64,000 nucleotides of DNA, taken from the NCBI GenBank assembly GCA_029204225.1, contig CM055098.1:22943367-23007366 (forward strand), written 5' to 3'. Of this stretch, positions 39,590 through 50,373 are shown one piece after another. Each line of letters begins with the position of its first letter. Positions within the stretch are counted from its first letter, which is position 1. Position numbers and translations under genes: made by a program. Source of the stretch: Diphasiastrum complanatum (Eukaryota; Streptophyta; Lycopodiopsida; Lycopodiales; Lycopodiaceae). The notes below the pieces were generated by a model. The model saw nothing but the letters and a program-made list of their open reading frames with translations. It was not told the origin of the DNA and searched no databases.

Positions 39590-39920
39590 TTATGAAAGTG
39601 GCAGGTTAATAATCACTCATTAATTATACAGTGGCAGGTTAATAATCACTCACTAATTATACAATGGCCAACATAAAAGTCCATTGAATCGTGGACTGCC
39701 ACTTGGAGGCTGGATAGTGGCCATTGCCAAGTGTGTATGCACACATGGGGAGGAGGGCCGTGCATCCTTTTCCCCATACATGCATCCTCCTCCCCAAGTA
39801 TTTTAGTTAGAAAAAGCTCATGCATGGGTGAGAGGAGGAGCATGCATGGTGCACCCATACCCATGCACAAAACTGTACATAAGTTTATATATATATATAT
39901 ATATATGTATATAGATAGAT
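39590..39920. repeat. hairpin-rich dispersed repeat, copy 2
   Basis: Diverged copy of 19360-19660: a 36-bp tandem pair of GTGGCAGGTTAATAATCACTC, then GGGGAGGAGGGCC, ACATGCATCCTCCTCCCC, GCATGGGTGAG, and the same ending TGTACATAAGTTTA followed by AT and TAGA repeats. Confidence 0.7.
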
Positions 39921-40529
39921 AGATAGATATGTTTGAAAACTCATAGAAAGTGTAAAAAGTTTAAACAATTTGGCTAACATTTATCGTGTACAAAAGTTAC
40001 ACCTTCATTGCAATACAACCCATATAAAATCCTTATTTGAAAATTGTTTAAAAATTCTTGTTGCACACTATGCTAACATTCCACCACTTATAAGCCTAAT
40101 ATTCATCATGAAACACATATGGGAGTAGTAAAAAAAAGTTTAAAAGTGCAAATTATTGAACATTCCTCCATTTATCAACTACTCAAAAAAAACTTAAACT
40201 CTTCAATGCTTACAAGATTTTAATTGTGCACAAAATTCAAAATTCACATGTGAACAATTTCAAAACAAGGACACTTTTAGCTCCATAAATGGCATTGCCA
40301 AGTTGTATATGTTGTACATAGCACCACCAGTTGCTTAACAAGGTCTTTAATTGCTTAACAAGGTCTCTCGAACCAGGTTGAAAACTGGAAGGAAAAAAAA
40401 AAGAGAAGAGGCAATATCCAACCAACAATGATCCCAACAACTGCTGCAGCTCACAAACTAACTTTGAGTAGCTTCTTACTAAGAAGCGAGAGGTGGGTTT
40501 CGTTAAATGCACGTCATTTAGATTGTGTA
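39921..40529. other. no gene seen
   Basis: AT-rich sequence downstream of the RING-H2 gene; its 3' UTR is expected at the right end (below 40530). Confidence 0.4.
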
Positions 40530-41012
40530 TTACAGGGCCTGAATTTTAAGAATGTGCTTACAAAGTGGACATCTAGGATCTATCCTTCTCCAGTTCTCGA
40601 TACAAACGCGATGATACTGATGATTGCACAAAAGCTGGAAAACCTTTTCCCCGCTTCGAAAGGCGCATAAGCAAATACAGCATTCGTCCTCATTTAGCCC
40701 ATACTGCACTTCGCTGCCCCATGCATCCAAGGCAGAAAGTACACCATCTACATTGTTTTCTGATGTCCTTATTCTCTGAAGCTCAATTTCAGGCGCAGCA
40801 ATGGTGACTTCCGAATTTCTATCTGTAAGGCTTTCTATCGCTCTTTCATGTCTATGAGGACTTTCTCCCCCGGTGCCATCATACAGAATACCTAGTGTGG
40901 CCCCAAAAATCATAAGGGTAAACGTATAGTCGCTGATCATCCAAGTCGTCCAGCGTCTTCTCCGAGATGCAAACGTCAGCGCTTGCGCTCGAACATATTG
41001 CCGCACGGTCAT
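40530..41012 (-). CDS. RING-H2 finger protein, probable membrane E3 ubiquitin ligase
   Basis: 160 residues from an ATG at 41012 to TAA. Residues about 24-45 (WMISDYTFTLMIFGATLGILYDG) form a single hydrophobic segment. The C-terminal RING-H2 is complete: C-x2-C (CCIC), 14 residues, C-x-H-x2-H-x2-C (CNHQYHRVC), 10 residues, C-x2-C (CPLC). Such proteins pass ubiquitin from an E2 to substrates, here presumably at a membrane; the substrate is unknown. The intact zinc ligands and lack of stops set it apart from everything else in the window. A GA tract lies 26-57 bases upstream of the ATG in the sense strand. A spliced upstream exon cannot be excluded. Confidence 0.78.
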   Translation of the reverse strand: MTVRQYVRAQALTFASRRRRWTTWMISDYTFTLMIFGATLGILYDGTGGESPHRHERAIESLTDRNSEVTIAAPEIELQRIRTSENNVDGVLSALDAWGSEVQYGLNEDECCICLCAFRSGEKVFQLLCNHQYHRVCIENWRRIDPRCPLCKHILKIQAL

Positions 41013-41035
41013 GTATTCGCTCCCTCCAGCCCATG

Positions 41036-41037
<2 letters not shown>

Positions 41038-41069
<32 letters not shown>
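41038..41069 (-). promoter_or_regulatory. GA tract in the RING-H2 5' leader
   Basis: Sixteen CT/GA units, GA on the gene's sense strand, just upstream of the ATG. GA-rich leaders are common in plants and bound by BBR/BPC factors; function here is inferred. Confidence 0.45.
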
Positions 41070-41072
<3 letters not shown>

Positions 41073-42014
41073 TCTCTATAGTGAAAGCAAAAAGCCATGG
41101 AGGTGGCTTTTGGCCATATAGGGCATGGAATCGCCAAAGTCCATCATGCTTGAACCTGGAATGGCCAAAGTCCATCCTTTTTGGCCTTGTATAGCAAAAG
41201 ATGATGCTAAGAGAGCTAGTAATTATGAAATTTAACAATGGATTGACTCTATATGCTATAGGAGGCTTACTCATCTTTGGAGCGACACTAAAGATTGCAT
41301 GGCCTAATCTTTCTATCATTGGTGGAGGCAGTGGGCCATGAGCATAGGCATTGATAGCCTATAAAAAGCACCCAATAGATGGAATAGTGCAAGGTGAAAA
41401 TTCAATTGGAAGATGAATTGAGAGATATGCAATACATGATGAAGAGAAAGTGTGCATGGCGATTGAATCAAGAACATGATTGAGAGTGGCACCTAGCGAC
41501 ATAATCAATTTCCATCTTCAAGCGATTTTAGGGGCTATGTATCCGATGAGAAGGTCGTCACCTTCACTTGATCCACTTGCCCCTTGCCAAGTTGTGCAAG
41601 CCAACTCTACAACATTTTGGAGGTTTTCCGACCCTATTATCGAGGCTTTTCTGAAGCAAAATAGAAAAAGAAAAAAGTCCCTGAACTTTGGTATCTCCAA
41701 CGATGTATGCCTCACTAGCAGAATCTCGGTACGTGCATCGTTTCCCGAGGTATCTCCATAACATTTTCGTGTTGTTTATAGAATGTGTTTTGCGAGGGTT
41801 ATACCGAGGTCCTCTCGATGTATCCCTCGGGGATATGCGAATCAGAATAAACCAATATCGAGGCCTATATCGAGGGACCTCGCTATAACCCTCTAGGATA
41901 GACTATATGAGAGTGCACCTGTTTCGAGGGATATAGAGAGGCCTTAGTCTCGAGGAATATTTCGAGGGTTGAAAAATGAAAACAAAATTTTAGGACATAA
42001 TGGAGCCAGTCATT
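41070..42014. other. no gene; palindromic CGAGG-rich stretch
   Basis: 41780-41960 is unusually rich in CCTCG/CGAGG and ATATCGAGG in both orientations (for example TATCGAGGGACCTCGCTATA). It may be the end of an uncharacterised DNA transposon. No coding signal. Confidence 0.4.
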
Positions 42015-42042
42015 AGGCCCTTTTTGAACTCAAAAAGGGCCT
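42015..42042. repeat. 12-bp perfect inverted repeat
   Basis: AGGCCCTTTTTG and CAAAAAGGGCCT with a 4-bp loop. Confidence 0.8.
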
Positions 42043-42557
42043 CTTTCTTGCCTAAACAAGGTTCTTAATCATAATTAGTTTAGTGCTAATCAATCCTATG
42101 TGGTAGTTCACCTTGGATTTATCATGGGTCAAGTGCTAGTTTAATAGGTTCCCCTTAGACCTATCCAATAAACCAAGAAACGGGTGGCCTTAAATGCCTT
42201 TTGTAAGGTAAATTCAAATTTTGAAGTCATTTTAATGTTCATTTTTAAAACCTTTCAAATTCTATTTTTTTAACTTGATTGAAAAAATAAATGAGGCAAT
42301 ATGACTTTTGGCCTCCATTCTAAAGGAAACTTTAAAAGAAACTTTCATTCTTCACAGCTTTCAAATGTTTTGTCTTAAAGTAAATTTCACAAAAAGGGGG
42401 GGCGAATATGAGCTTCGGCCCTCATAATGAAAATGCCAACAAAAAAAAATTGAAACTCGAAAATGAGAAAGAGAGAGGAAGTGTGGGCTGGGCGCCTACG
42501 CAGCTAGTTGGCCATACAAGCCAACGACCATTTCCAATCTCCACATTTTGGGCCATT

Positions 42558-42692
42558 GGCCCGGGTGAGAGCTCCCGCTGCTGTGTGGCAAAGAGAGGCG
42601 GGGGACGGGGGGTTTGGGGGGGAGACCTAGTGGCACGTGCCAATAGGTCCCCCACTCCCGTTGCATTGGATGGCCGTGCTCTCACCCGGGCC
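42558..42692. repeat. GC-rich nested foldback
   Basis: Outer arms GGCCCGGGTGAGAGC (42558-42572) and its perfect complement (42678-42692). Inside, GGGGGAGACCTA pairs with TAGGTCCCCC around the palindrome TGGCACGTGCCA. The open frames here on both strands are a by-product of high GC. A related short foldback, GGGGCCCAAGCTCATATTGGGCCCC, is near 42855-42879. Confidence 0.75.
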
Positions 42693-43573
42693 AGCGGCAA
42701 AGAGTGTGCAACAAGGGGGGGGGGGGGGGAAGCGGGCGGCTGACGTGGATGGTAGTTGACCGTGCAGCCAGCAGGCCCCAAGTGAAGTTAATGGGAGGGG
42801 GCACCCGCCCCCTCACCATTTCAAATTGGTTTTTTTTTAGTTTCTTTTTATTATGGGGCCCAAGCTCATATTGGGCCCCTTCTTTCTAAACTCAAATTAA
42901 GAAAATTGTCAATTGAAAGTCTCTTGAAATGCAGGCTAATCTTCATTTGAAATCTGAATTTTAAGTGTGGTTAAGAGTGAGACATTGTCATTAATAAGGG
43001 GCTAGGGATATAGAGTTAATGGGGGCTAGTGGGTGGGTTAGATTTTGAGAATTTTATTTAGCCATTGGATGCCAGTTTGATTTTCTGCATGCTCTTTGAA
43101 TTGTTTGAACTTGATGAAAGCTTCTGATTTCTGTTTAATGAAGTAAACAGCTGTTCTTTTGGAGAATTCGTCAATAAACATTAGGGGAAATATGGGCTCA
43201 AAATGGGCCCTTTAAGAAATTCCACTTTAGAGAGAGGCTACGTAGAGAGAGAATGCAAACTGGTAACTTCTGGTTGCCGTTTTCCAAGTTTCCGGCCTTG
43301 CCCGACGTTTAACTAGTATGCAATAGTTAGTTTAGCATGAGATGTAATAACTTCTCTTTATGCTCGTTTTAAAATTCGGGACAAGAGCTTTAAGACTGAA
43401 AATCTTAGTGTGCTCAATGCAAAAACTGAAGCGGGAGAGACAAAACTTTTGAAATCACTGTATGCTTATATTGAAATATGAGGCGGGACGATTTTTCAAT
43501 GCGACATAAACATTACAAAAGTAAGGAATGCTAGATCTATTCATATTGATTTATTGTAGGTAGATTCATTTAC
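42693..43573. other. no gene seen
   Basis: Poly-G run (42714-42729), short foldback near 42855-42879, then AT-rich sequence without coding signal up to the transposase-like gene. Confidence 0.4.
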
Positions 43574-45580
43574 ATGATTGTAGCTTTAAGAATGGCAATG
43601 TTCCATTTGCATGTTGCTCTTCCGATGAGATGCACTCCAATTATTAAGAAAAATGCGAAAGTTGTAGAGAATGCTGCAACAATAGTTAGAGAATTGAGAA
43701 TGAATAATCATATGAAGATAGATTTGTGGGTGGGTGGATCAATTTATCCTAATGATCCAGCTACTAATTTGTGTCCAAATTTTAAGTCCGTAACTCATCT
43801 TTTCAGATATGTATGTGAAGAAAATAGCGAATTACTTGGATATTGTCAAAGGTTGCATGATATTGGAATGCATAGCATATCTTGTCTGAATCAACAATTA
43901 CAATTTGCTAATCAACAATTGCAATGTGCAAATCAACAATGCTTCATTATGTGCAACACACTAGTGCTGAAAATAATGCACTCAAGAATGTTGTGTCAGA
44001 GTTAAATGCTACTGTCACTACTCGTTGAGGATCAAACCAAGAAATGTTAGAATTCATGGAAAAGTTGCGATCTGAGAGTTTAAAATCTGCTATTGATCTA
44101 AAAGTTATCAATAAGACAATGATGAAGAGGAAATAAAAGAGAGCACCGATGAAGAATATTGATGACCTATCTACACATAGCGGCAATCAGAAAAAAAAAA
44201 AATCCAAGCATTCAAGTATGTTGTCATCTAAATTGTTTATTTGATTTGTATATGTCATTTAAGTTTGATTTGCACTTGATAACATGGATTATTTATTTAT
44301 TAAACATTATTTGAGTTTCATACGTTTGTTGCAGATCATGTTTGGTGGCAAAGAACTATTTAACATATCGTTCATGCATTGGATCATCTTTAAGTCATGT
44401 TGTACCAAGAAAGTCAGCAAAGGAAATGATAAAAAATGCACAGTTTGAAAAAATAAAAAATGAAATTATGGAGACTATTTTGGTTCAATCATACTTGAAT
44501 GCAAATGTGATACAAGGTGCATGTGATGTATCTGGAATTAGCAGAAATGCTTATTCTACTTTTTTTAGAATAGTTAAAGAAGCTTTTTCCCAAGTGATGG
44601 TGAAGAAAATTAATCTTCCGCGTCCATATCGGGTAAGATTAGCTAGAAATTTTTATAATGACAGAATGTTCAAAGTAGTTGGCCAACCACTTCATATAAT
44701 TGAATTATACAAATCAGAATATGGTGAGCTCAATTACAATGATTGCAACAATATTTTCCTTGATATTGAAAAGGTTCTAAAATACATTATTTGATTCTAT
44801 AAACTAGACGAACATCAAGTAAATGGAAAGATCATTATTATAATAAAATTGAATGAATCTGAAATCATCAAGGGTCAGAAGTTGGAACGTGTGAGTGTCA
44901 CTTTGATGAACAAAATTTCAGATACAGATGATCGAACGTTTAGTGTCCAATCGGAAAATCACATATGGTGGTTGGCGGCATTCCAGGTATACATTTCAAT
45001 TTTCCTTTAGAATATATAATTAACAATTCATACCTTGTCAGTTTTTATTGACATGTCATGCATCACTTGCTTCTCTACAAGTCTTGAAAGAGGATCATAA
45101 AATACTATCATGGATATTTTCAAGAACAGATTATGGCGAGATTATAAAGAGACATTTGGAGGGTGAGAAATTTACAGTAAAAAACCATGGAAGTTTTCAA
45201 ATTCAATGGCACCTTGCAGGGGATTTGAAAACATTAAAATGTGTGTATAATGTCTCTCATGGGACAACATCAAAGCATCCATGTCTTTATTGCATGAAGG
45301 ATTGCTACAATATGAATTTGGGACGATCAACAAACACTGGCCCAACACGAGAAGCTGAAGATCCAAATATGAAAAGTGTTTTGCCAATTTCATTAAAATA
45401 TGTTCACATATGTACATTGCATGCTAAAGTTCATATTATTGAAAAACTAATTTACCTGCATATTCTACTAGCATGCAATCATAAACCAGAGTCAGTGGCT
45501 AAAACATCAATTAGGAGGTTGGAAATAGTTCTGTCAAATGCAAGACTATGTAAAGGGAATGTCACAATTGAAAGTGCTTG
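43574..45580 (+). pseudogene. intron-containing DDE-like transposase relative, truncated
   Basis: Exon pieces join in frame across GT-AG introns at 44217-44334 and 44987-45041. Order: unknown N-terminal region (43574-43940), a coiled coil with repeated QQLQFAN units (frameshift near 43940; stops near 44020 and 44133), a basic KKKKSKH stretch, a helix-turn-helix-like segment (GACDVSGISRNAYSTFFRIV), a beta-rich part (KIIIIIKLNESEII ... RVSVTLMNK) after a TGA near 44794, then WHLAGDLKTLKCVYNV, HPCLYC and LKYVHICTLHAKVHIIEKL. The GDLK, C-x2-C and HxxTLH pattern resembles an unnamed transposase-like family of eukaryotic genomes; the assignment is from pattern memory. The gene is cut at about 45580 by an LTR-like segment. 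Confidence 0.55.
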
Positions 45581-45719
45581 ACTACACTCTGGAGGACTGT
45601 AAGAGTGATTCCACTAGCAGTGTCCAGCAATCGCATCTAAACTCCATTCGAGGCAAAAGAGAGAGTCGTGGTTCCTTCGCAAAAGCTTCGCAACTACGAT
45701 CCTCCTCATACTCCCATCA
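45580..45719 (+). repeat. LTR-like segment shared with Copia A
   Basis: Similar to 9162-9349, best over the 70 bp from GACTACA to ATCGCATCT, and ending CATCA followed by GAAACAA in both places. It cuts the transposase-like gene on its left and a minus-strand frame on its right. Confidence 0.65.
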
Positions 45720-45938
45720 GAAACAAAAATTATCTATATCCAAAATAGGAGTACTAATAATCTGAGAAAAAATATCAAGATAAAAAATTAAACTATAACG
45801 ATTCTCATAAACTAGCTTATCGATATCGAAGGGAGCAAAAAAAATACTAGCAAAATACTCTGATTTGTCATATGAAATGTCACTGGCATTAAAAAAATTC
45901 ATAAGTTTGTCATCTGAGGCCATGGAGGAACTAGCCAT
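45720..45938 (-). pseudogene. N-terminal fragment of an unknown protein
   Basis: An ATG-started minus-strand frame (MASSSMASDDKLMNFFNASD) of about 70 codons, rich in Phe, Asp and Ser, stopped where the LTR-like segment begins. I do not recognise it. Its start lies next to the first copies of the GATATCG motif, so it may be a second gene of the same transposon, facing away from the transposase-like gene. Low confidence that it is coding. Confidence 0.3.
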
Positions 45939-45947
45939 ATTGAATCC

Positions 45948-47396
45948 GATATCGGTTCAATGCGACAGATAAATATCGGTAGAGGAATAAAACAAAGTGC
46001 GCGCTCTGATCCGATATGGTAAGGCCGAGAATGAAATTTTACGAAAAGCACTTGTCGAAAGTGGCTGATATCGATTCAACACGCCTGAATGAATACGAGC
46101 ATGCACAACAAGGGATGGCACGCGTCGATTCGATATCGCAAGAATGAAAAAAAAAACAAGAAGGCTAGAGAGTTCAGTATAAAAGATCACGGAATTGAAA
46201 TATGGAAAGTGGTGCACATATTTATAGCCAATTCCTGTTGATCACAACCATACATTTGTCAAATAACGAATTGAGATTTACAGTCTATATTTATCCACCA
46301 ATCAGAATGAGACAAATTTGTACCTATGCCGAAATACATTAACTAGTCTATCACTAGATTCAATGAATCATCATAGCCCTGACCCTAGAATCTGTACCTA
46401 CGCCGGAATACATTAAATAGACAATCACTAGCCTCTTAGAATAATTATTAAAAAAATTATAAACAAATGATTAATGGATATCATTGAAAAACGTGTACGA
46501 AGAGAATTATTACAATATTTAAGCACTGTAAAGACGAAAATTTTTCTTTTGAGATAATGTTCATTCAAAACATTTTCATAAGTCTTTCATCATGCGTTCC
46601 AGTATGATTTTTTGCATATGGGATATCGGATCAGTGCACCTGACAGACGATGTATTTGCTGCATTTAGACTGTGCACGTCGAATCACTATTCCAAGACCA
46701 AAATATTATCGAAATTTTTGAAACTATTGGATCCTATATGCATGATCAAAGCTTGATTCGGGAATCAAAAGGCTCTTCATACTGGCCAAACTTATGCAAA
46801 ATCTATCGAATCAAGCTCTGATCATTCATATTGCGTCCAATATCGGATGAGCATGCGAAAATACATACTCTGGTTTTCAAATGCTTTATATGCGCATTGA
46901 TTAGCTATCGGGTGAAAATCTGGGCTTTGGAATTTTTCAAAATTATAATTATTGGATATAAAAAAGGTCTTATATTTAAAGCTTAACGTTGTCAATTTCA
47001 GCATTAAATGGTAGAAGTGTGATAACATACTTTTGTAGCATTAATTGTAGATGTGACCATACTTTATTTGAAATTAATTCTGATTAATTCGATGTGGACT
47101 AATCATTTTGATGATTGATGGATATTTAGATTGATTTGATTGACAAGCCTCTGAGTAGTCATCATCGTAATCCAAGTCTTGCACATCCAAACCACCACGT
47201 TTGCAATCATTTTTTATTTTCTCTATATATTTTGATCAACGACACTGAATTTTTTTTTGCTTATACTTATTTGCATCCATGAGATATCGATTCAGCGTGC
47301 TCAAAAACAACCTCCTTTAATTCGTTACTACTCGCTCACGCCCATCCGCTACCAGCTAATAGATTTGTTGAGCTCAGGTATCGCTTTGACGCGTCC
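45948..47396. repeat. dispersed GATATCG...TTC...GCG motif cluster, left
   Basis: A 17-18 bp motif near GATATCGRTTCRAYGCG. Forward: 45948-45964, 46067-46084, 46622-46639, 46842-46857, 47283-47300, 47378-47396 (weaker). Reverse: about 46000-46016, 46122-46137. Spacing is irregular and the intervening DNA is AT-rich and non-coding. More copies lie at 49004-49022 and 50233-50336. Confidence 0.65.
47221..47234 (+). promoter_or_regulatory. possible TATA box of the H3-like gene
   Basis: CTCTATATATTTTG about 225 bp upstream of the H3-like ATG at 47456. Position suits a promoter; no other evidence. Confidence 0.3.
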
Positions 47397-47455
47397 GACC
47401 TGAGGTCTGATCTTGAAATCAACATTATCGTGCACTGATCCGCTACTACATAGTA

Positions 47456-48373
47456 ATGGCATGGACCAAGCAGATAGCACGAGGGCATTCAGGTGGAATA
47501 CCAATTTCAGGTGTGGGTTAGGGACATCCACAACCACCACCTCGTCCACCACCACCTCCTCCTATGCCAAGGGGCAGAAGAAGAGACCCATCCTGGCTCA
47601 AGGATATTCGGAAGCTTCAGAAGACAAATAATCTTCTGATTCCGAAATCTCACATACAGAGGTCCATCAGGCAGGTGACAAGAAGTCTATCTGTAGATGT
47701 GAGATGGACGGTAACGGCAATTGAGGCGCTGCACACAGCATATGAGGATTTCTAGGTGAAAAGTTTTTCTGATACTATTGTTGCAGCTGTCCATGCCAAG
47801 AGGGTGACCATCATGCCCAAGGATCTCAACATTGTGTTCAGGCTTTGGAACACATATGACAAGTTACCTGAATACGTTAGACCTGCTTCCTCCTCTCCTC
47901 CAAAACAAGATTCAGAAAGGAGAAAATGAAAGCAATCTCAACCAACCCGGCTTGTTATTCGTATACAGAGCGGGAGTGTTTCAAAGAAGAGGAGATCTCT
48001 TGACCCTCCATCTAAAGCGAGGGATTTTTCCAAGCCATCTCCTCTGAATACTATTCTTTCTTCTAGGCATTCTCCTCCTAAGTCTCCTTCTTCTCCCCCC
48101 ACTCCATCTTTAACTTCTCCTGCTAAATCTTCCTCTCTTGATAAATCTCCACCTCCTAAATCTCCTCCTCCTCCTAAATCCGTAAATATTAGTTCCTCTC
48201 CTCCTGTTCTTGGAAGCGATTTAGATGATTTTGTTAGTGTAAAGATAGAATCAATTTTGAATGACAATTCTTTATGTGGTTTATCACTTCTGTCACCCCT
48301 TGCACTTGCCTTTGTAAATACTCCTCAATATGTACAGTATGACCAATTGTTAAACACTATCTTAAAGGTTTAG
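47456..48373 (+). pseudogene. histone H3-like protein with proline-rich insert and basic SP-rich tail
   Basis: From ATG 47456 one frame of 305 codons, broken by TAG 47519, TAG 47753 and TGA 47927, no frameshift. Residues 1-13 read MAWTKQIARGHSG, matching the H3 tail MARTKQTARKSTG: K4 kept, R2 to W, K9 to G, S10 to H. The rest of the tail is replaced by a poly-proline stretch. From LKDIRKLQK the frame aligns without gaps to the H3 core (about 85 positions, 37 identical by hand count), ending in HAKRVTIMPKD, the H3 signature of loop 2 and helix 3. Then a tail of KSP, SPPK and SPAK repeats like linker-histone DNA-binding motifs, and TPQYVQYDQLLNTIL. It would be a divergent, CENP-A-like or orphan H3 variant. 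Exons of a C48-like protease follow on the same strand. Confidence 0.85.
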
Positions 48374-48816
48374 GTCCTCGGTACAGTTTTAGGATGCCGA
48401 AGACCATGGTCTCCCCCTCTCTAGTTTAGATACTAGTGAATTAGAAAGTAGGGATAAAATGCTAGGGGACAATGTAGGAGGTGGGGCAATTCAGTATTGG
48501 ATGGAGTTTTTCAGACCCCATTGTTTATACATGTTGCATTGTTTCCCCTTCAATTCATGGCTGCATTTGATCATCCTGATTTCAAAAGTTTGCACGATGC
48601 CAATACGACTCCAATTCTTGTGCTGCCATACATAACAAAATAAGTGTCTATTTTTCAGATTTTATTTTATTGAATTTTTCATATGAATTTTGATTTCACA
48701 TTGATTCTCATAAATTTATTGTTTTCTGATTTCAGTGATCATTGGAGCTTATATGTGTTGTCCTTGTACGTCAATGATGAGGGTGTGTGTAATCCAGTTT
48801 GTTTAAAGATGAACTC

Positions 48817-48820
<4 letters not shown>

Positions 48821-48901
<81 letters not shown>
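48821..48901. repeat. (AC)n microsatellite
   Basis: Forty AC units interrupting the protease exon after its catalytic His segment. Confidence 0.97.
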
Positions 48902-48903
<2 letters not shown>

Positions 48904-48984
48904 TTGCCAGGACCCATATACAGAAAATATTGGAACTCTTTCTATTACCAAATGCAAAAGCATAATTGAAGTTGAAAATGTTTG

Positions 48985-50373
48985 ATGCAGAGGTATAAAT
49001 TTTTCAATATTGGTTCCACGCGCCCTTGTAGTTATTGATTGGTGTTAGCTGATTCTGATGAATCCCCATGATACTTGGACAGAGCAACTCAAGAGCACCT
49101 CTCACCTTAGACCGAGGAGGTCTCTGAGAAAACGAGACTAATGAAGACTGAGAGCCGAGAAATGCTAGTTAGGAATGACAAGCAAGAACTGTGTAAGCCT
49201 CATGGTGAATCCCGGAAGATGGAATGACCATGTAGGAACTAGTATTACTAGGCAAATGTAATAAATGCAAGTAGACCCCTCTTAAAAAAAGTAGAGTGAG
49301 CCACCTTTTGATGATGACCTCTAGTAGAGAGCATTATTCCACTTATAATTTGTGAAATGTGGAAATTCCACTAGGATGTCACCTAAGGAGCTCTCTTGCT
49401 TATTTAAGGGACTCCCTCTTTGTGAAGAGGAGCTTTTTGTGAATTGTATCAACTCCATGCTGAAATGAGAAGAGCCTCTTCACGAGTTTGGTGCATCCAT
49501 TGAGTTCCTTGATCATGCTTGTTTCTTGAGTGATGCATTTATGATCTTGCCTTTCCCTCCTTTTGTGTGTGGTTGTGGATTGTAGAGTGGATTAGATTTG
49601 CTGCTTTCCTAGAGTGGATTAGTTTCTTTTCTTGTTTGTGGATTAATGTAGGAACCAGCATTTAGGTAAACTAAATAAGCTGGATCTGTGGTGTACTTCT
49701 TGCATATCTCCTTACAATCCAGTTCTTGATGTTCTTGGGATGTCCAAGAATCAATAGGTTGGTTGGTTTCTTGATTCTTGGACTTCTAACATGCTATGGA
49801 TTAGTTTCTTGTTTCTTGGTTTGTCAATTTATGCTAGTGTAGCTCAGCTTAGTAAAATTTAGGTTCTGATTCAATTCGTTTTTAGGAGTAAATAGTTGTA
49901 GAATCTTCAAAATGTTCATTTGGACTGCACTTTGATCTGTGAATGAGCATTCATGGCTTGCATCTTGTTTAGAATGTAAGTGCGTTCAAGAGAGACGACC
50001 CTGAGTAGTCCTTTGACAGGCAGGACAAAAACAATATACTACAATGACAATCTGTTCCCTTCTGCCTAGTTTGACATTGTAATATCAAGAGCACACATAA
50101 CGAATGCCTAGAAGCTTGGTAACAGGCAGAATACCAATCCGTAGAAGTTGTAAGCAAGGATCAAAAGAACCGTAGTAAACAGATCCTCTAGGTCCTCTGG
50201 ATTTGTAAACAATTGGTTTATTTTCATAACGTGCACGCTGATCCGATATTCAATCAAACTTTTTTGATATCGGTTCGATGCGTGCTTGTTTCCGTTGTAG
50301 ATTTTATTCTTACATCCTGCGCGTTGATTCGATATCTCATAATGTTCAAATTTGGATTCTGTAGTCCCCCCAG
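48985..50373. other. no gene; intervening sequence between protease exons, with GATATCG motifs
   Basis: 1.4 kb without coding signal, either a long intron or a separate insertion. Motif copies: 49004-49022 (CAATATTGGTTCCACGCGC), 50233-50249 (reverse), 50266-50285 and 50319-50336 (reverse). Confidence 0.45.

Noticed and set aside
42408-42889. Overlapping open frames on both strands in a GC-rich stretch
   Set aside because: Caused by high GC and inverted repeats; no domain, and frames exist equally on both strands.
45948-47396. GATATCG motif as a simple satellite
   Set aside because: Spacing and orientation are irregular and the sequence between copies is not repeated.
48683-48985. His-Thr repeat protein
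   Set aside because: The repeat is the (AC)n array; only the segment before it (DHWSLYVL) has meaning, as a protease exon.
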